From the NCBI GenBank assembly GCA_035943635.1, contig DASZBX010000080.1, positions 62,001 to 126,000 on the forward strand: a DNA stretch of 64,000 nt. The letters run 5' to 3'. A program made the translations under genes and the position numbers. Positions 35,501-43,013 of the stretch are shown one piece after another (within the stretch, counting starts at the first letter, position 1; every line of letters begins with the position of its first letter). This DNA is from DASZBX01 sp035943635. GTDB lineage: Bacteria > Actinomycetota > Actinomycetes > Streptomycetales > Catenulisporaceae. The notes under the pieces are model-generated. The model made no database searches, had not been told where the DNA came from, and saw only the letters and a list, made by a program, of their open reading frames with translations.

Positions 35501-35569
35501 CTGGTGGTCCTGGCGGTCCTCCTGGCCGGGCTGGCGGTGCTCCCGGTCGGTCGGCCAAGGCGTAGGTGA
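32525..35569 (+). CDS. FHA-FHA-ABC exporter, copy 2 with degenerate ATPase
   Basis: This paralogue of the upstream gene has about 1014 residues. FHA1 reads VTIGRDKAAHVLVRD with SPEH (the usual Arg is missing) and FHA2 IRIGRSLDNEIVLDD with SRHH and RDGTFVDG. The ATPase has intact Walker A (LGPAGSGKST) and Walker B (VILDEPTSGLDPG), but the signature is LPGGLRKR instead of LSGGQ and the H-loop is VTRS instead of VTHS. A Ser/Gly/Lys-rich linker of about 150 residues separates ATPase and permease. A Thr/Ser-rich insert of about 60 residues sits in an extracytoplasmic loop near the C-terminus. It lies 158 bases after copy 1 and starts at ATG 32525, 13 bases after a GACAAT hexamer, so a leaderless transcript is possible. 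Confidence 0.9.
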   Translation: MDAPSAGHSAVRISNTLTIRVLPAGMELYFDGSHPVTIGRDKAAHVLVRDNATSPEHAVLRLEKGRWVFEDRSVNGTYLDGSQIPSRLPLDRAVTLALGAAAGGAQLRIIPPARFGEKSPHVPEEPSFAPGQVAPGHYAGSYQMASSRIRIGRSLDNEIVLDDLLVSRHHAELRVTASGALEVIDLGSRDGTFVDGRPVEHRTVLGEGSLIAVGHTLLRLRGGALEKYSDTGISFASLDLSVTAGKRTVLDDVSFAVSGGHLTAVLGPAGSGKSTLLRALAGQRPVSRGTVLYNGRDLFRDFAELRSRIGYVPQGDTLHAKLTVRSVLEYAARLRFPTDASSAERADRVDEVLAELGLSQAADVRVERLPGGLRKRASIAVELLAEPSLVILDEPTSGLDPGDQQSIMELLRKLADHGRTVLVVTRSIQDLDLCDRLMFLAPGGQVAYFGSPGQVLEFFRLRDYPHVFRYLDQVTAGRAKERFASSAQAQEFVHGPLAALRAQQGRPVAATPIALQDKPISEAKATAGAEASKDADAPGDPKSRRAKGRGKGKGSEAGASPETDAESASSAGAATFGGTSGTTGIAGPAGSVDPADSSVGKGRGAGARKRGAASAPSSAGSSAASGTDLGATAGGPNPKPGADQPGSGRGKAAAPAGASVVVPDRPGRAGREHWSRSPYSTRQLLTLSRRYVVLTVANRRGTLLNLVQAPILGLIMLGAFGKDDLKPGSADAAAYSSTVLIVLTLGAVYLGAFTAVREIAKERAILARERADGLSGWAYVLSKTLLLSFLTIVECFALAYIALLRQGGQKQGVALANFDLEMAVVLSVTGLAGMALGLLISAVARNGDRVAAVLPVVLFAQFALSGAAFPVTTVPGLDQVSYVAAARWGYSAAAGTARLDELLGTGCNGSAPSNSSATSTAATDVSGAAATNGSGADSTGPSPTPRSGTEPKSADSTGSSRSAALPKPALVCDPAHASTTTAWSRDLGILVGLVVLAVLLAGLAVLPVGRPRRR

Positions 35570-35741
35570 GCAGGGCTAAACCTCCTGGACGGATATTCCC
35601 GACGCACGTGACCGGGCTCGCATCCACTGTGCGAACTCGTTGGACGCGGAATGTTCTTGCACCGCGTACTGTTGGTCCTCAGGTAACCGATTTCGGGTGC
35701 CGCGCCGACGAAGACAGACGAGCGAGAAGGACGATTCGATC

Positions 35742-36836
35742 GTGGCTGATCCGCAAGACCTCTACGAGTTGGACCCGACCGGGCTGGCTGCGCTGGCCCG
35801 GGCCCGCGGCCGCAGCGGAGGCGCGGGCGACGGCGACCTGGCCCTGCTCTACCACTTCGAAGGCTTCATGGACGCCGGCCAGGCGGCCGAGCAGACCGTC
35901 GAGCACCTGCTGACCGCGGTGCCGGGCTTCGCCGTGCCGGACGAGTCCGGCCAGTGGCCCGGGTCCTCGGAGTCGGCCGGGCCGGCCGACGGGTCCGGGG
36001 CCGGCGAGCGGCTGCCCGGGAGCGCGGCGCGGGCCGGGTCGGCCCAGGTGCGGCGGTCGGAGCCGGGCCAGGTCGTGGCCCGGTTCGACGCGGACCGGCT
36101 GGTGGACTACCGGGCCCAGCGCCCCGTGATGACCTTCGACACCGACCACTGGGCCGCGTACCAGGCGCCGGAGCTGACCGTGCGATTGTCCTTCGACGCG
36201 ACCGGCACGCCGTTCCTGGTGCTGTTCGGCCCGGAGCCGGACACCGAGTGGGAGCTTTTCTCCCGGGCCGTGCTGCACCTGGTCGAGGAGCTCGGCATCT
36301 CCCTGTCGATCAACTTCCACGGCATCCCGTTCGGCGTGCCGCACACCCGCCCGACCACGCTGATCCCGCACGGCAACCGGCCCGAACTGCTGGCCGGCTA
36401 CCCGAAGTGGTTCGACCAGGCGCAGGTGCCGGGCAGCGCGATGGCGCTGGTCGAGTTCCGCCTGGCCGAGGCCGGGCACGCGGTGTTCGGCCTGGCCGCG
36501 CAGGTGCCGCACTACGTGTCCCGCTCGCCGTACCCGGCCGCGTCGGTCCGGATCCTGGAGGCGATCACCGCCGCCACCGGCCTGGTCCTGCCGGCCGGGG
36601 AGCTGCGCGAGCGGGCCGACCGGATCGCCGCGGACATCGCCTCCCAGGTGGCCGCCGGGGACGACGAGCTGCGCTCGATCATCGCCAGCCTGGAGGCCCA
36701 GTTCGACGCGGTGGCCGGTCCCGGCGCGCGGCCGAACCTGCTGGCCGAGCAGGCCGGCACGATCCCGACCGCGGACGAGCTGGCCCGCCAGTTCGAGGCC
36801 TTCCTGGCCGAGCAGGACGGCAGCGGCCCGGCGTAG
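35742..36836 (+). CDS. PAC2 family protein
   Basis: The 364-residue product matches the actinobacterial PAC2 (proteasome assembly chaperone 2-like) family. LLYHFEGFMDAGQAAEQTVE opens the fold, VVARFDADRLVDYRAQRPVM is the family signature, and PDTEWELFSRAVLHLVEELG and HYVSRSPYPAASVRILEAI follow. Such proteins are found beside proteasome and ATP-grasp genes, but their exact role is unknown. GTG 35742 has AGAAGGA upstream. It precedes the YbaK-like gene by 12 bases, suggesting an operon. Confidence 0.88.
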   Translation: MADPQDLYELDPTGLAALARARGRSGGAGDGDLALLYHFEGFMDAGQAAEQTVEHLLTAVPGFAVPDESGQWPGSSESAGPADGSGAGERLPGSAARAGSAQVRRSEPGQVVARFDADRLVDYRAQRPVMTFDTDHWAAYQAPELTVRLSFDATGTPFLVLFGPEPDTEWELFSRAVLHLVEELGISLSINFHGIPFGVPHTRPTTLIPHGNRPELLAGYPKWFDQAQVPGSAMALVEFRLAEAGHAVFGLAAQVPHYVSRSPYPAASVRILEAITAATGLVLPAGELRERADRIAADIASQVAAGDDELRSIIASLEAQFDAVAGPGARPNLLAEQAGTIPTADELARQFEAFLAEQDGSGPA

Positions 36837-36848
36837 CGGTGTGGCAGG

Positions 36849-37400
36849 ATGGCGGGCGTGACCGAGAGACTCGCCCTCGAACCGGCCCTGTCCCGTCCTG
36901 ATCTGCTGGCCGACCCGGTCGCCAAGGCGCTGGCCGGGTTCGGCGGGGCCGAGCAGGTGCAGGTCGCGCCGATCGATCCGGATCTGGCCGACACGGCGGC
37001 GTTCTGCGAGGCCTACGGCGTGGGCCTGGAGCAGAGCGCGAACTGCGTGGTCCTGGCCGGGCGCCGCGAAGGCGTCGAGCTGTTCGCCGCCTGCATGGTG
37101 CCGGCGACCACCCGGGCCGATGTGAACGGCCTGGCCCGCAAGCATCTGGGCGTGCGCAAACTGTCGTTCGCCCCGATGGACCGTGCGGTCGAGAGCACCG
37201 CGATGCAGTACGGCGGCATCACGCCGATCGGCCTGCCTGCGCAGTGGCCGATCCTGGTCGACCGCGCGGTGGTCGAAGCCGGGCATGTGGTGATCGGGTC
37301 CGGCATTCGCGGCTCGAAGCTGTGGCTGCCGGGTGCGCTGTTGGCATCGCTGCCGGGAGCCGTCGTGCTCGACGGGCTTGGCAAAGTGGTGGGCGGCTGA
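36849..37400 (+). CDS. YbaK/EbsC-like aminoacyl-tRNA deacylase
   Basis: The 183-residue protein has the YbaK fold signatures: GLEQSANCVVLAGRRE, then ACMVPATTRADVNGLARKHL, FAPMDRAVESTAMQYGGITP and GSGIRGSKLWLPG. Family members hydrolyse mis-charged aminoacyl-tRNA in trans. It follows the PAC2 gene closely on the same strand. Confidence 0.88.
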   Translation: MAGVTERLALEPALSRPDLLADPVAKALAGFGGAEQVQVAPIDPDLADTAAFCEAYGVGLEQSANCVVLAGRREGVELFAACMVPATTRADVNGLARKHLGVRKLSFAPMDRAVESTAMQYGGITPIGLPAQWPILVDRAVVEAGHVVIGSGIRGSKLWLPGALLASLPGAVVLDGLGKVVGG

Positions 37401-37452
37401 GGACTCCTCCAGTGTGGCGTGTCTGCCCTGCGGGGAATGGCGCTCCGCCGTA

Positions 37453-37670
37453 CTACCACCACTGGATAAGGACAGCCTCTCCAGCCGCCGCGACGCCGCG
37501 ATAGAAGGCGTCGAGCGTGCGAAATGCCCACATGACGTCGTCGGCATCGTGGCCCGCGCTGTAAGCGCCAAGCTCACCGATTCTGACGTGGACTGCCATT
37601 CGCGTTCACCAGCGATGAGCCGATCGTAGGTCTCCGAACTGATCCGGTACATGGTGAACATGATGCTCAC
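37453..37670 (-). pseudogene. Broken DUF1877 gene
   Basis: On the minus strand, GTG 37670 opens SIMFTMYRISSETYDRLIA, the N-terminus of DUF1877. A second frame ending at 37453 reads DADDVMWAFRTLDAFYRGVA and AAAGEAVLIQWW, the family C-terminus. The two parts are in different frames and together total about 218 bases, while the normal gene is about 500, so roughly 300 bases are missing and the gene is dead. The rest of 37401-37769 holds nothing I recognise. Confidence 0.6.
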
Positions 37671-37769
37671 GTCCCAGCCCCACCCTTCCACCCGTCCCAC
37701 GTGAAGTCTGCAGGCCGACAACTACAGGCACATGACTACAGGCGACGGCCGTGTCGCGCGGAATCCGTT

Positions 37770-38417
37770 TCAGGCCAACGGAATCCGGATCGCAGTCTCC
37801 TTGTTCCAGGTGTAGGTGTGCGCGATCGCGTCCTGGTGTACGTCGACGAGGTAGACCTCGTTGATGGTCATCCATGCCTTCGTGGGCTGCTGTGCTGCTC
37901 GTACGGTTTGCAGGCTCGACTCGATCGCCGCGGTGTCGGTCGGTTTGGCGCAGTAGGCCATGCTCAGGTGCGGGGGCGGGGGCCGGTATTGCTGAGCCCG
38001 GGGGCCGAAATGCGCACCGATCGCCTGGTCTACGAGGCCTGACAACGTGTTCCACGGTCGGCCCGGGACATCTTCGTTCAGGCCCAGGAGCACGGATCCG
38101 GTCCCGGCCGAGGCCGATCCGGCCGGGAGCCGGAACGCGGGGAGGCCGGCCAGCGAGCGTGTCAGAGTACTGGCCAACGCCTGGACCGCGCCCGGGGCGA
38201 GCTCGGCGGCGGGTCGGCTGATCATGTGCACGGTCGCGTGCGCCCACTGGTCCTCGACCGGCGCGAGGGCGTCCGCGGCGGCGGCGAGCGCGGCCGCGCG
38301 GGTGCGGTCGATCAGGTCCGCGAGCGCGGGGTCCCGGATGCGGTCGGGCAGGGCGTAACAGTGCCAGCGGGTCTCACCCGGCGGCCAGACCATCGTCGGC
38401 GGCAGAAACGGTTCCAT
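37770..38417 (-). CDS. 2H phosphoesterase (2'-5' RNA ligase family), copy 2
   Basis: The 215-residue protein is a paralogue of the product of 6200-6853. Both histidine motifs are present, HATV near residue 58 and HLSM near residue 148, so the catalytic pair looks complete here (the other copy has HIAV). Shared landmarks include MEPF at the N-terminus, GETRWH, SAGTGSV and FGPRAQQY. ATG 38417 has GGGAG about 10 bases upstream; an upstream in-frame start at 38498 would add 27 unrelated residues. It is a single gene with no obvious operon partners. Confidence 0.85.
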   Translation of the reverse strand: MEPFLPPTMVWPPGETRWHCYALPDRIRDPALADLIDRTRAAALAAAADALAPVEDQWAHATVHMISRPAAELAPGAVQALASTLTRSLAGLPAFRLPAGSASAGTGSVLLGLNEDVPGRPWNTLSGLVDQAIGAHFGPRAQQYRPPPPHLSMAYCAKPTDTAAIESSLQTVRAAQQPTKAWMTINEVYLVDVHQDAIAHTYTWNKETAIRIPLA

Positions 38418-38694
38418 CAGGACTCTCCCTCGGCGTCGGATCACCCGGACGGCGCAAGCCGGGCCCGGATCGGGACTGCCACCCGGACGGAGCAACACGT
38501 GCGGCCGTTTCGGGGACCCTCCCGCGGCTCCGGCCGATCCGCCCGGATCGATCCTCCCATCTTCGCGGCGGCGCTGACGTGCTCCTGCCGCGGTCCGCCG
38601 GCGTCCCGGCGGACCGCGCCCGGCGCTGCTCCGAGGCCTGACCCGCGGCCGGGGAGGTCTGGCCAGATCCCTGATCTTGCCTTACAGTCCCCCC

Positions 38695-39366
38695 ATGACC
38701 GCCGACGAGCTCGAAGCCAAGGACTGGCACGCCTGGCACGCCGCTTATGACGACCCTGACTCGCAGCTGGTCCGGCGACTGGCCTGCATCCAGGAGCGGA
38801 TCACCCACTTCCTCGACGCGGCCGCGCCCGGGCCGGTCAGCGTCATCTCCGTCTGCGCCGGGCAGGGCCGGGACCTGTTGGGCGTGCTGGAGAAACACGA
38901 GCGCGGCCGGGATGTGACGGCACTGCTGGTCGAGCTGGACCCGCGCATCGCCGAGACGGCCCGCGAGCACGCGGCCCGGGCCGGGCTGGCCGGCGTCACC
39001 GTCGTGGTCGGCGACGCGGCCCAGACGGACCACTACCTGAAGATCGCCCCGGCGGACCTGGTGCTGGTGTGCGGGGTGTTCGGGAACATCCCGGATTCGG
39101 ACATCGAGCACACGATCGGCCACTGCGCCGCGCTGTGCAAGCCCGGCGGCGCCGTGATCTGGACCCGGAACCGGCGCGAACCGGACCTGGTGCCGCACAT
39201 CTGCGACTGGTTCGCGAGCAGCGGGTTCACCCTGGAGTTCGTCACCGAGCCGCTGGCCGCGCCGGATCTGAGCTTCGGCGTCGGGATGCACCGGCACACC
39301 GGGCGGGCTCGTTCGCTGCAACCGGAGGCCAGGATGTTCACCTTCACGGGGCGCTCGGCCGGGTAG
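38695..39366 (+). CDS. SAM-dependent class I methyltransferase
   Basis: The 223-residue product has the class I methyltransferase core: VISVCAGQGRDLLGVLEKH (motif I), ALLVELDPRIAE (motif II acidic residue), VVVGDAAQTDHY, and DLVLVCGVFGNIPDSD for motif IV. The substrate is unknown. ATG 38695 lies 8 bases after a TACAGT hexamer, consistent with a leaderless transcript. Its 3' end overlaps the convergent membrane protein by 23 bases. Confidence 0.85.
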   Translation: MTADELEAKDWHAWHAAYDDPDSQLVRRLACIQERITHFLDAAAPGPVSVISVCAGQGRDLLGVLEKHERGRDVTALLVELDPRIAETAREHAARAGLAGVTVVVGDAAQTDHYLKIAPADLVLVCGVFGNIPDSDIEHTIGHCAALCKPGGAVIWTRNRREPDLVPHICDWFASSGFTLEFVTEPLAAPDLSFGVGMHRHTGRARSLQPEARMFTFTGRSAG

Positions 39367-40138
39367 GTCGGGCGGGCGGTTGCGGGTTGGCGGCGTCGAC
39401 GTCGTGCGGCTCGGACTGTTCGGTGACGTCGGACTCCCCGGCCGTCAGGGCCAGGTCGGCGCCGGACGCATCGTGACCGCGGCCGATACCGCGGGCGTCG
39501 TCGGCGGCTCGGTCGCGCCACAGCCAGTAGACCAGCGTGACGCTGATGACCGCGGCGAAGGCGCACCAGGTCGAGGCGAAGGCCAGGTGCCAGGCGAGCA
39601 CGCAGACCGCCGCGCCGACCACCCCGATCACACCGAACGCGCGCAGTTCGCGGTTTCCACTGGCCATGGGCGCGCCGAGGCCGGCCAGGAGGTAGCCGGC
39701 GATGACCACTCCCCCGGCTGGTATCTGCACGCTGTAGGTCAGCACGTGTCCCATCGGGACCGCGTTCACCGGTCCCGAGGCCATCGAGTAGGCGAGCGCT
39801 GACGACGACGCCAGGCCGATCGCGCACAGCGGGAGCAGGCGGCGGCGCGCGGCGTGGTCGGGCCAGACCGCGGACAGGACGGCCAGCGGGACGTATCCGG
39901 GCAGCAGCGGGAAGGCGATCGCGGCCCAGATCAGGATGGCCGTGTGGGCGGCCGACGCGCTGACCGTGCCGTCGGCGCCGCGCCAGACCACCGACTCGAC
40001 CAGTTGGTGCGCGCCGAGGATCAGCGGCAGGCAGGCCAGCGGAACCTGCCGCGGGCGGCGGACCCGGCTCAGGGCGAGGATGCCGACACCGCCGACAACG
40101 CTCCCGGCGACCAGGTCGGCGGTTGGACTCCAGCACAT
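39344..40138 (-). CDS. DUF6629 membrane protein
   Basis: The 264-residue product begins MCWSPTADLVAGSVVGGVGI, the hallmark of DUF6629, and has about seven membrane helices, including PLACLPLILGAHQLVESVV and VPLAVLSAVWP. The last 60 residues are a soluble acidic/Pro tail. The function is unknown. It is convergent with the methyltransferase. Confidence 0.8.
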   Translation of the reverse strand: MCWSPTADLVAGSVVGGVGILALSRVRRPRQVPLACLPLILGAHQLVESVVWRGADGTVSASAAHTAILIWAAIAFPLLPGYVPLAVLSAVWPDHAARRRLLPLCAIGLASSSALAYSMASGPVNAVPMGHVLTYSVQIPAGGVVIAGYLLAGLGAPMASGNRELRAFGVIGVVGAAVCVLAWHLAFASTWCAFAAVISVTLVYWLWRDRAADDARGIGRGHDASGADLALTAGESDVTEQSEPHDVDAANPQPPARPTRPSAP

Positions 40139-40229
40139 GGGAGTCGGGTACCCGGGTTGGCGGGAAATTAATAGACCGATCGGATGATATTTCGGGTCAC
40201 CGGCTGGGGGAGAGCGCTAGTCATTCAGG

Positions 40230-40907
40230 TCACGTCGCGACGGGCGGATCGTCGTCGGCCGAGTCGGCGGCGGGCGGCGCGGGCTCGGGCGTGTCGGGTT
40301 CGGGTTCGGGTGCGGCTTCGAGGTCGACCTCAGCTCCGGCGCCTGCCGGCAGCTGGGACGCGGGCGGGTGGACATCCCCCTTCGCCAGGGTGACCAGCGA
40401 GGCGAGCATTCCGGTGCTGCGCATGCTCATGAGTTCCCACGAACGGTCGATGCCCGCGACGAGACACCCGATGACCACGTAGTCCAACGTGCCGAGCGCG
40501 CCCACATCCGACTCGTTCTGGATCAGCCGCACTCCCGCATAGGCCTCGAACCCGGCGATCAGCAACACCACCACGATCAGCCGGAACGTCCGCAGGCTGG
40601 CCCGGCCGCGCACGGTCTCGGTGACGCCCGACCGCCCGGACGCCAACCCGAACGCGCCCAGCGCCAGCCCGGCAAGCAGCGCCCACCAGCCGAGATCGAC
40701 CCCGGGGACCAGCGCGGCCAGGGAGATCGTGAGCGAGTTGGAGAAGACCAGCATGGCTGCGGAGGCGCGCAGGTTGTACGTGATCCGCGTGTCCTCGTGG
40801 TGCGCGCGTTCGGGGGCGACCGTGATGGCCACGAACAGCAGGCCGATCAGGGCGCCGCTGACGCTGGCCGAGGCGGTGAAGAAGTCGTCGAACCGAGCAG
40901 GGATCAC
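40230..40907 (-). CDS. Membrane protein of unknown function
   Basis: The 225-residue protein has four predicted helices (FFTASASVSGALIGLLFVA, SAAMLVFSNSLTISLAAL, WWALLAGLALGAFGLAS, FRLIVVVLLIAGFEAYAGV) and an acidic Pro-rich C-terminal tail (about the last 50 residues). No family is recognised. It starts at ATG 40907, and its neighbours do not suggest a role. Confidence 0.65.
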   Translation of the reverse strand: MIPARFDDFFTASASVSGALIGLLFVAITVAPERAHHEDTRITYNLRASAAMLVFSNSLTISLAALVPGVDLGWWALLAGLALGAFGLASGRSGVTETVRGRASLRTFRLIVVVLLIAGFEAYAGVRLIQNESDVGALGTLDYVVIGCLVAGIDRSWELMSMRSTGMLASLVTLAKGDVHPPASQLPAGAGAEVDLEAAPEPEPDTPEPAPPAADSADDDPPVAT

Positions 40908-40998
40908 CCCGGCACGATATCGTCCTCGTCGGCCGGGGCGCCCCGCCGGCGGACCGTCGCCCGCCGCACTGCAGTCCGTCGCGCTACAACCGTCCCGC

Positions 40999-42156
40999 TT
41001 ACAGCCCGATCGACTTCGCCACGATCGTGCGCATGATCTCGGACGTGCCGCCGTACAGCCGCGTGACGCGGGTGTCGGCGTACAGCCGGGCGATCGGGTA
41101 CTCCAGGATGTAGCCGTACCCGCCGTGCATCTGCAGGCACTTGTCGATCACCCGGGCCGCGGTCTCGGTGGTGAACAGCTTCGCCGCGGCGGCGTCGGCC
41201 GGGGTGAGCTTGCCCTGGTCGAACAGTTCCAGCGCGCGGTCGGTCAGGGCCTGGATGGCCTGATAGTCCGCCTCGCAGTCGGCGAGCACGAACTTCGTGT
41301 TCTGGAACGCGGCCACCGGCTGGCCGAAGGCCTTGCGCTCCTTGACGTACTGCACGGTGAACTTGATCGCGGCCGCGGCCTGGGCGGCGGCCTGGACCAC
41401 GATGGTCAGCCGCTCCTCGACCAGGTTGTGGGTCAGGTACCCGAAGCCCTTGCCCTCCTCGCCGAGCAGGTTCTCGACCGGGACCTTGACGTCCTGGAAC
41501 GCCAGTTCGGCGGTGTCCGAGGCGCGCAGGCCGAGCTTCTCCAGCTTCTTGCCGACGCTGAAGCCCTCGGCGGAGCTGTCCACGCACAGGATGGACAGTC
41601 CGGCCCGGCGGTCGGCCGGGTCCGGCGCGGCGGTGCGGGCGACGACCAGGACCAGGTCGGCCTGGACCCCGCCGGAGATGAAGGTCTTGCCGCCGTTGAG
41701 CACGTAGTGCGTGCCGTCCGCGGACAGCTTCGCGGTGGTGGCGATCCCGGCCAGGTCCGAACCGGTGCCGGGCTCGGTCATGGCCAGGGCGGTGATCACC
41801 TCGCCGGAGATGAACTTGGGCAGCCAGCGCTTCTTCTGCTCCTCGTTGCCGAAGGCGCGGATGTAGGGCAGGCCGAGGTTGGCGTGGATGCTGGCCGAGC
41901 CGAAGCTGACCCCGGCCAGGGCGCACTCCTCGGACATGATCGCGGCGAACTTGAAGCTGGTCTCGCCGGCGCCGCCGTACTCCTCGGGCGCGTTGATGCC
42001 GAACACGCCGAGGTCGCCGAGCCGGCGGTAGAACTCCTTGGGCGGGTGTCCGACCTTCTCCCACTCGGGGTAGACCGGGACGACTTCCGAGGCGATGAAG
42101 TCGCGGATCATCGACCGGAAAGCCTCGTGATCCTCGTTGTAGACAGTGCGAAGCAC
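40999..42156 (-). CDS. Acyl-CoA dehydrogenase
   Basis: The 385-residue protein is a typical FAD-dependent acyl-CoA dehydrogenase. It has the N-terminal helical domain (DHEAFRSMIRDFIASEVVPV), the FAD/substrate strand ALAMTEPGTGSDLAG, and the C-terminal MHGGYGYILEYPIARLYADT with GGTSEIMRTIVAKSIG. It oxidises acyl-CoA to enoyl-CoA in fatty-acid or amino-acid degradation. It is divergent from a TetR gene with a palindromic operator between, so it is probably repressed by that protein. Confidence 0.93.
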   Translation of the reverse strand: MLRTVYNEDHEAFRSMIRDFIASEVVPVYPEWEKVGHPPKEFYRRLGDLGVFGINAPEEYGGAGETSFKFAAIMSEECALAGVSFGSASIHANLGLPYIRAFGNEEQKKRWLPKFISGEVITALAMTEPGTGSDLAGIATTAKLSADGTHYVLNGGKTFISGGVQADLVLVVARTAAPDPADRRAGLSILCVDSSAEGFSVGKKLEKLGLRASDTAELAFQDVKVPVENLLGEEGKGFGYLTHNLVEERLTIVVQAAAQAAAAIKFTVQYVKERKAFGQPVAAFQNTKFVLADCEADYQAIQALTDRALELFDQGKLTPADAAAAKLFTTETAARVIDKCLQMHGGYGYILEYPIARLYADTRVTRLYGGTSEIMRTIVAKSIGL

Positions 42157-42222
42157 GGATTTCCCTCTTCCGTATGCGGGTATGGCGCGAGGCGCGGGCC
42201 GAAGGACTGAACAACCGTTAAG

Positions 42223-42236
42223 CTACTCGTTAGTAG
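42223..42236. promoter_or_regulatory. Palindromic operator between acyl-CoA dehydrogenase and TetR genes
   Basis: The perfect inverted repeat CTACT-CGTT-AGTAG lies in the short intergenic region between the two divergent genes, where a TetR autorepressor normally binds. Its position over the start region of the regulator supports that role. Confidence 0.55.
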
Positions 42237-42264
42237 TATGACCTGTCCAGAACGGAGACGCCAG

Positions 42265-42867
42265 GTGGCGCGCAAGTCCCCGGGGCACGCAGCCCTGCTC
42301 ACCGCCGCGTCGGCGGAGTTCGCCGAACGCGGGTTCGACGGGACCTCGATCCGGGACATCGCCGCCCGGGCGGGGGTCAGCCTGTCCGCGCTCTACCACT
42401 ACTACCCCGGGAAGCAGGCGCTGCTGGCCGCCATCCTGGACGAGGGGATGGACGATTACCTCGAACGGTGCCGGGCCGCGCTCGCGGCCGGCGGGAGCGG
42501 GCCGGCCGAACAGCTGACCGCGCTGGTCTCGGCCACGGTGCGGTACCGGGCCGAGCGGTCGGTGGCCAGCCTAATTCTGATCAACGAGGCGCGGGCGCTG
42601 ACCGAGCAGGACCGGGCCGCGTACCGGGCCCGGCAGCGGCAGGGGACCGGGTTGTTCGCGGACGTGATCGCGCAGGGGACGGCGACAGGGGTCTTTGATA
42701 CTCCGTACCCCGAGGATGCGCGGCGCACGGTGCTGGCCGCGTGCAACGCCGTGGCGCAGTGGTACCGGCCGGACGGGCCGACGGACCTGCCGACGCTGAT
42801 CGAGCGCTATGTGCACATCGCGCTGACTGTGGTCGGGTGCAAGGCGCCTGAGAATCAGATCTCGTGA
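42265..42867 (+). CDS. TetR family transcriptional regulator
   Basis: The 200-residue protein has a TetR DNA-binding domain (AASAEFAERGFDGTSIRDIA, then VSLSALYHYYPGKQALLAAI) and a ligand-binding C-terminus of the FadR/AcrR kind. GTG 42265 is favoured because GGAG sits 8 bases upstream; ATG 42238 is directly next to the operator. It is divergent from the acyl-CoA dehydrogenase and likely controls it in response to an acyl-CoA (inference). Confidence 0.9.
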   Translation: MARKSPGHAALLTAASAEFAERGFDGTSIRDIAARAGVSLSALYHYYPGKQALLAAILDEGMDDYLERCRAALAAGGSGPAEQLTALVSATVRYRAERSVASLILINEARALTEQDRAAYRARQRQGTGLFADVIAQGTATGVFDTPYPEDARRTVLAACNAVAQWYRPDGPTDLPTLIERYVHIALTVVGCKAPENQIS

Positions 42868-42926
42868 GCTGGCAACGCATTCGGCGCGACTACGAGCACT
42901 GAGTACTGAGTACTGAGAAAGCGTGA

Positions 42927-42967
42927 GCGGCCGGGGCGAGGAGACGTGGCTCTCCCGCCCCGGCCGC
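42927..42967. terminator. Bidirectional hairpin between TetR and chitinase genes
   Basis: The arms GCGGCCGGGGCG (42927-42938) and CGCCCCGGCCGC (42956-42967) pair perfectly, and GGAGA/TCTCC extend the stem with a single bulge. It lies between two convergent genes. Just upstream, three 7-bp copies of CACTGAG/TACTGAG run at 42897-42917. Confidence 0.75.
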
Positions 42968-43013
42968 GGTCACCGGTGCTGCCCGGTTATCCGAGCACTG
43001 TTACAGCATGGTC

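Noticed and set aside
35679..37721. Long minus-strand frame over the PAC2 and YbaK genes
   Set aside because: It is antisense to two clear genes. Only its first residues, at the DUF1877 fragment, reflect real coding sequence and are reported as a pseudogene.
42897..42917. Three 7-bp tandem repeats that could suggest a repeat array
   Set aside because: They are too short and few to be a CRISPR or iteron array, and lie in a convergent gap beside a terminator. No CRISPR array was seen anywhere in the window.
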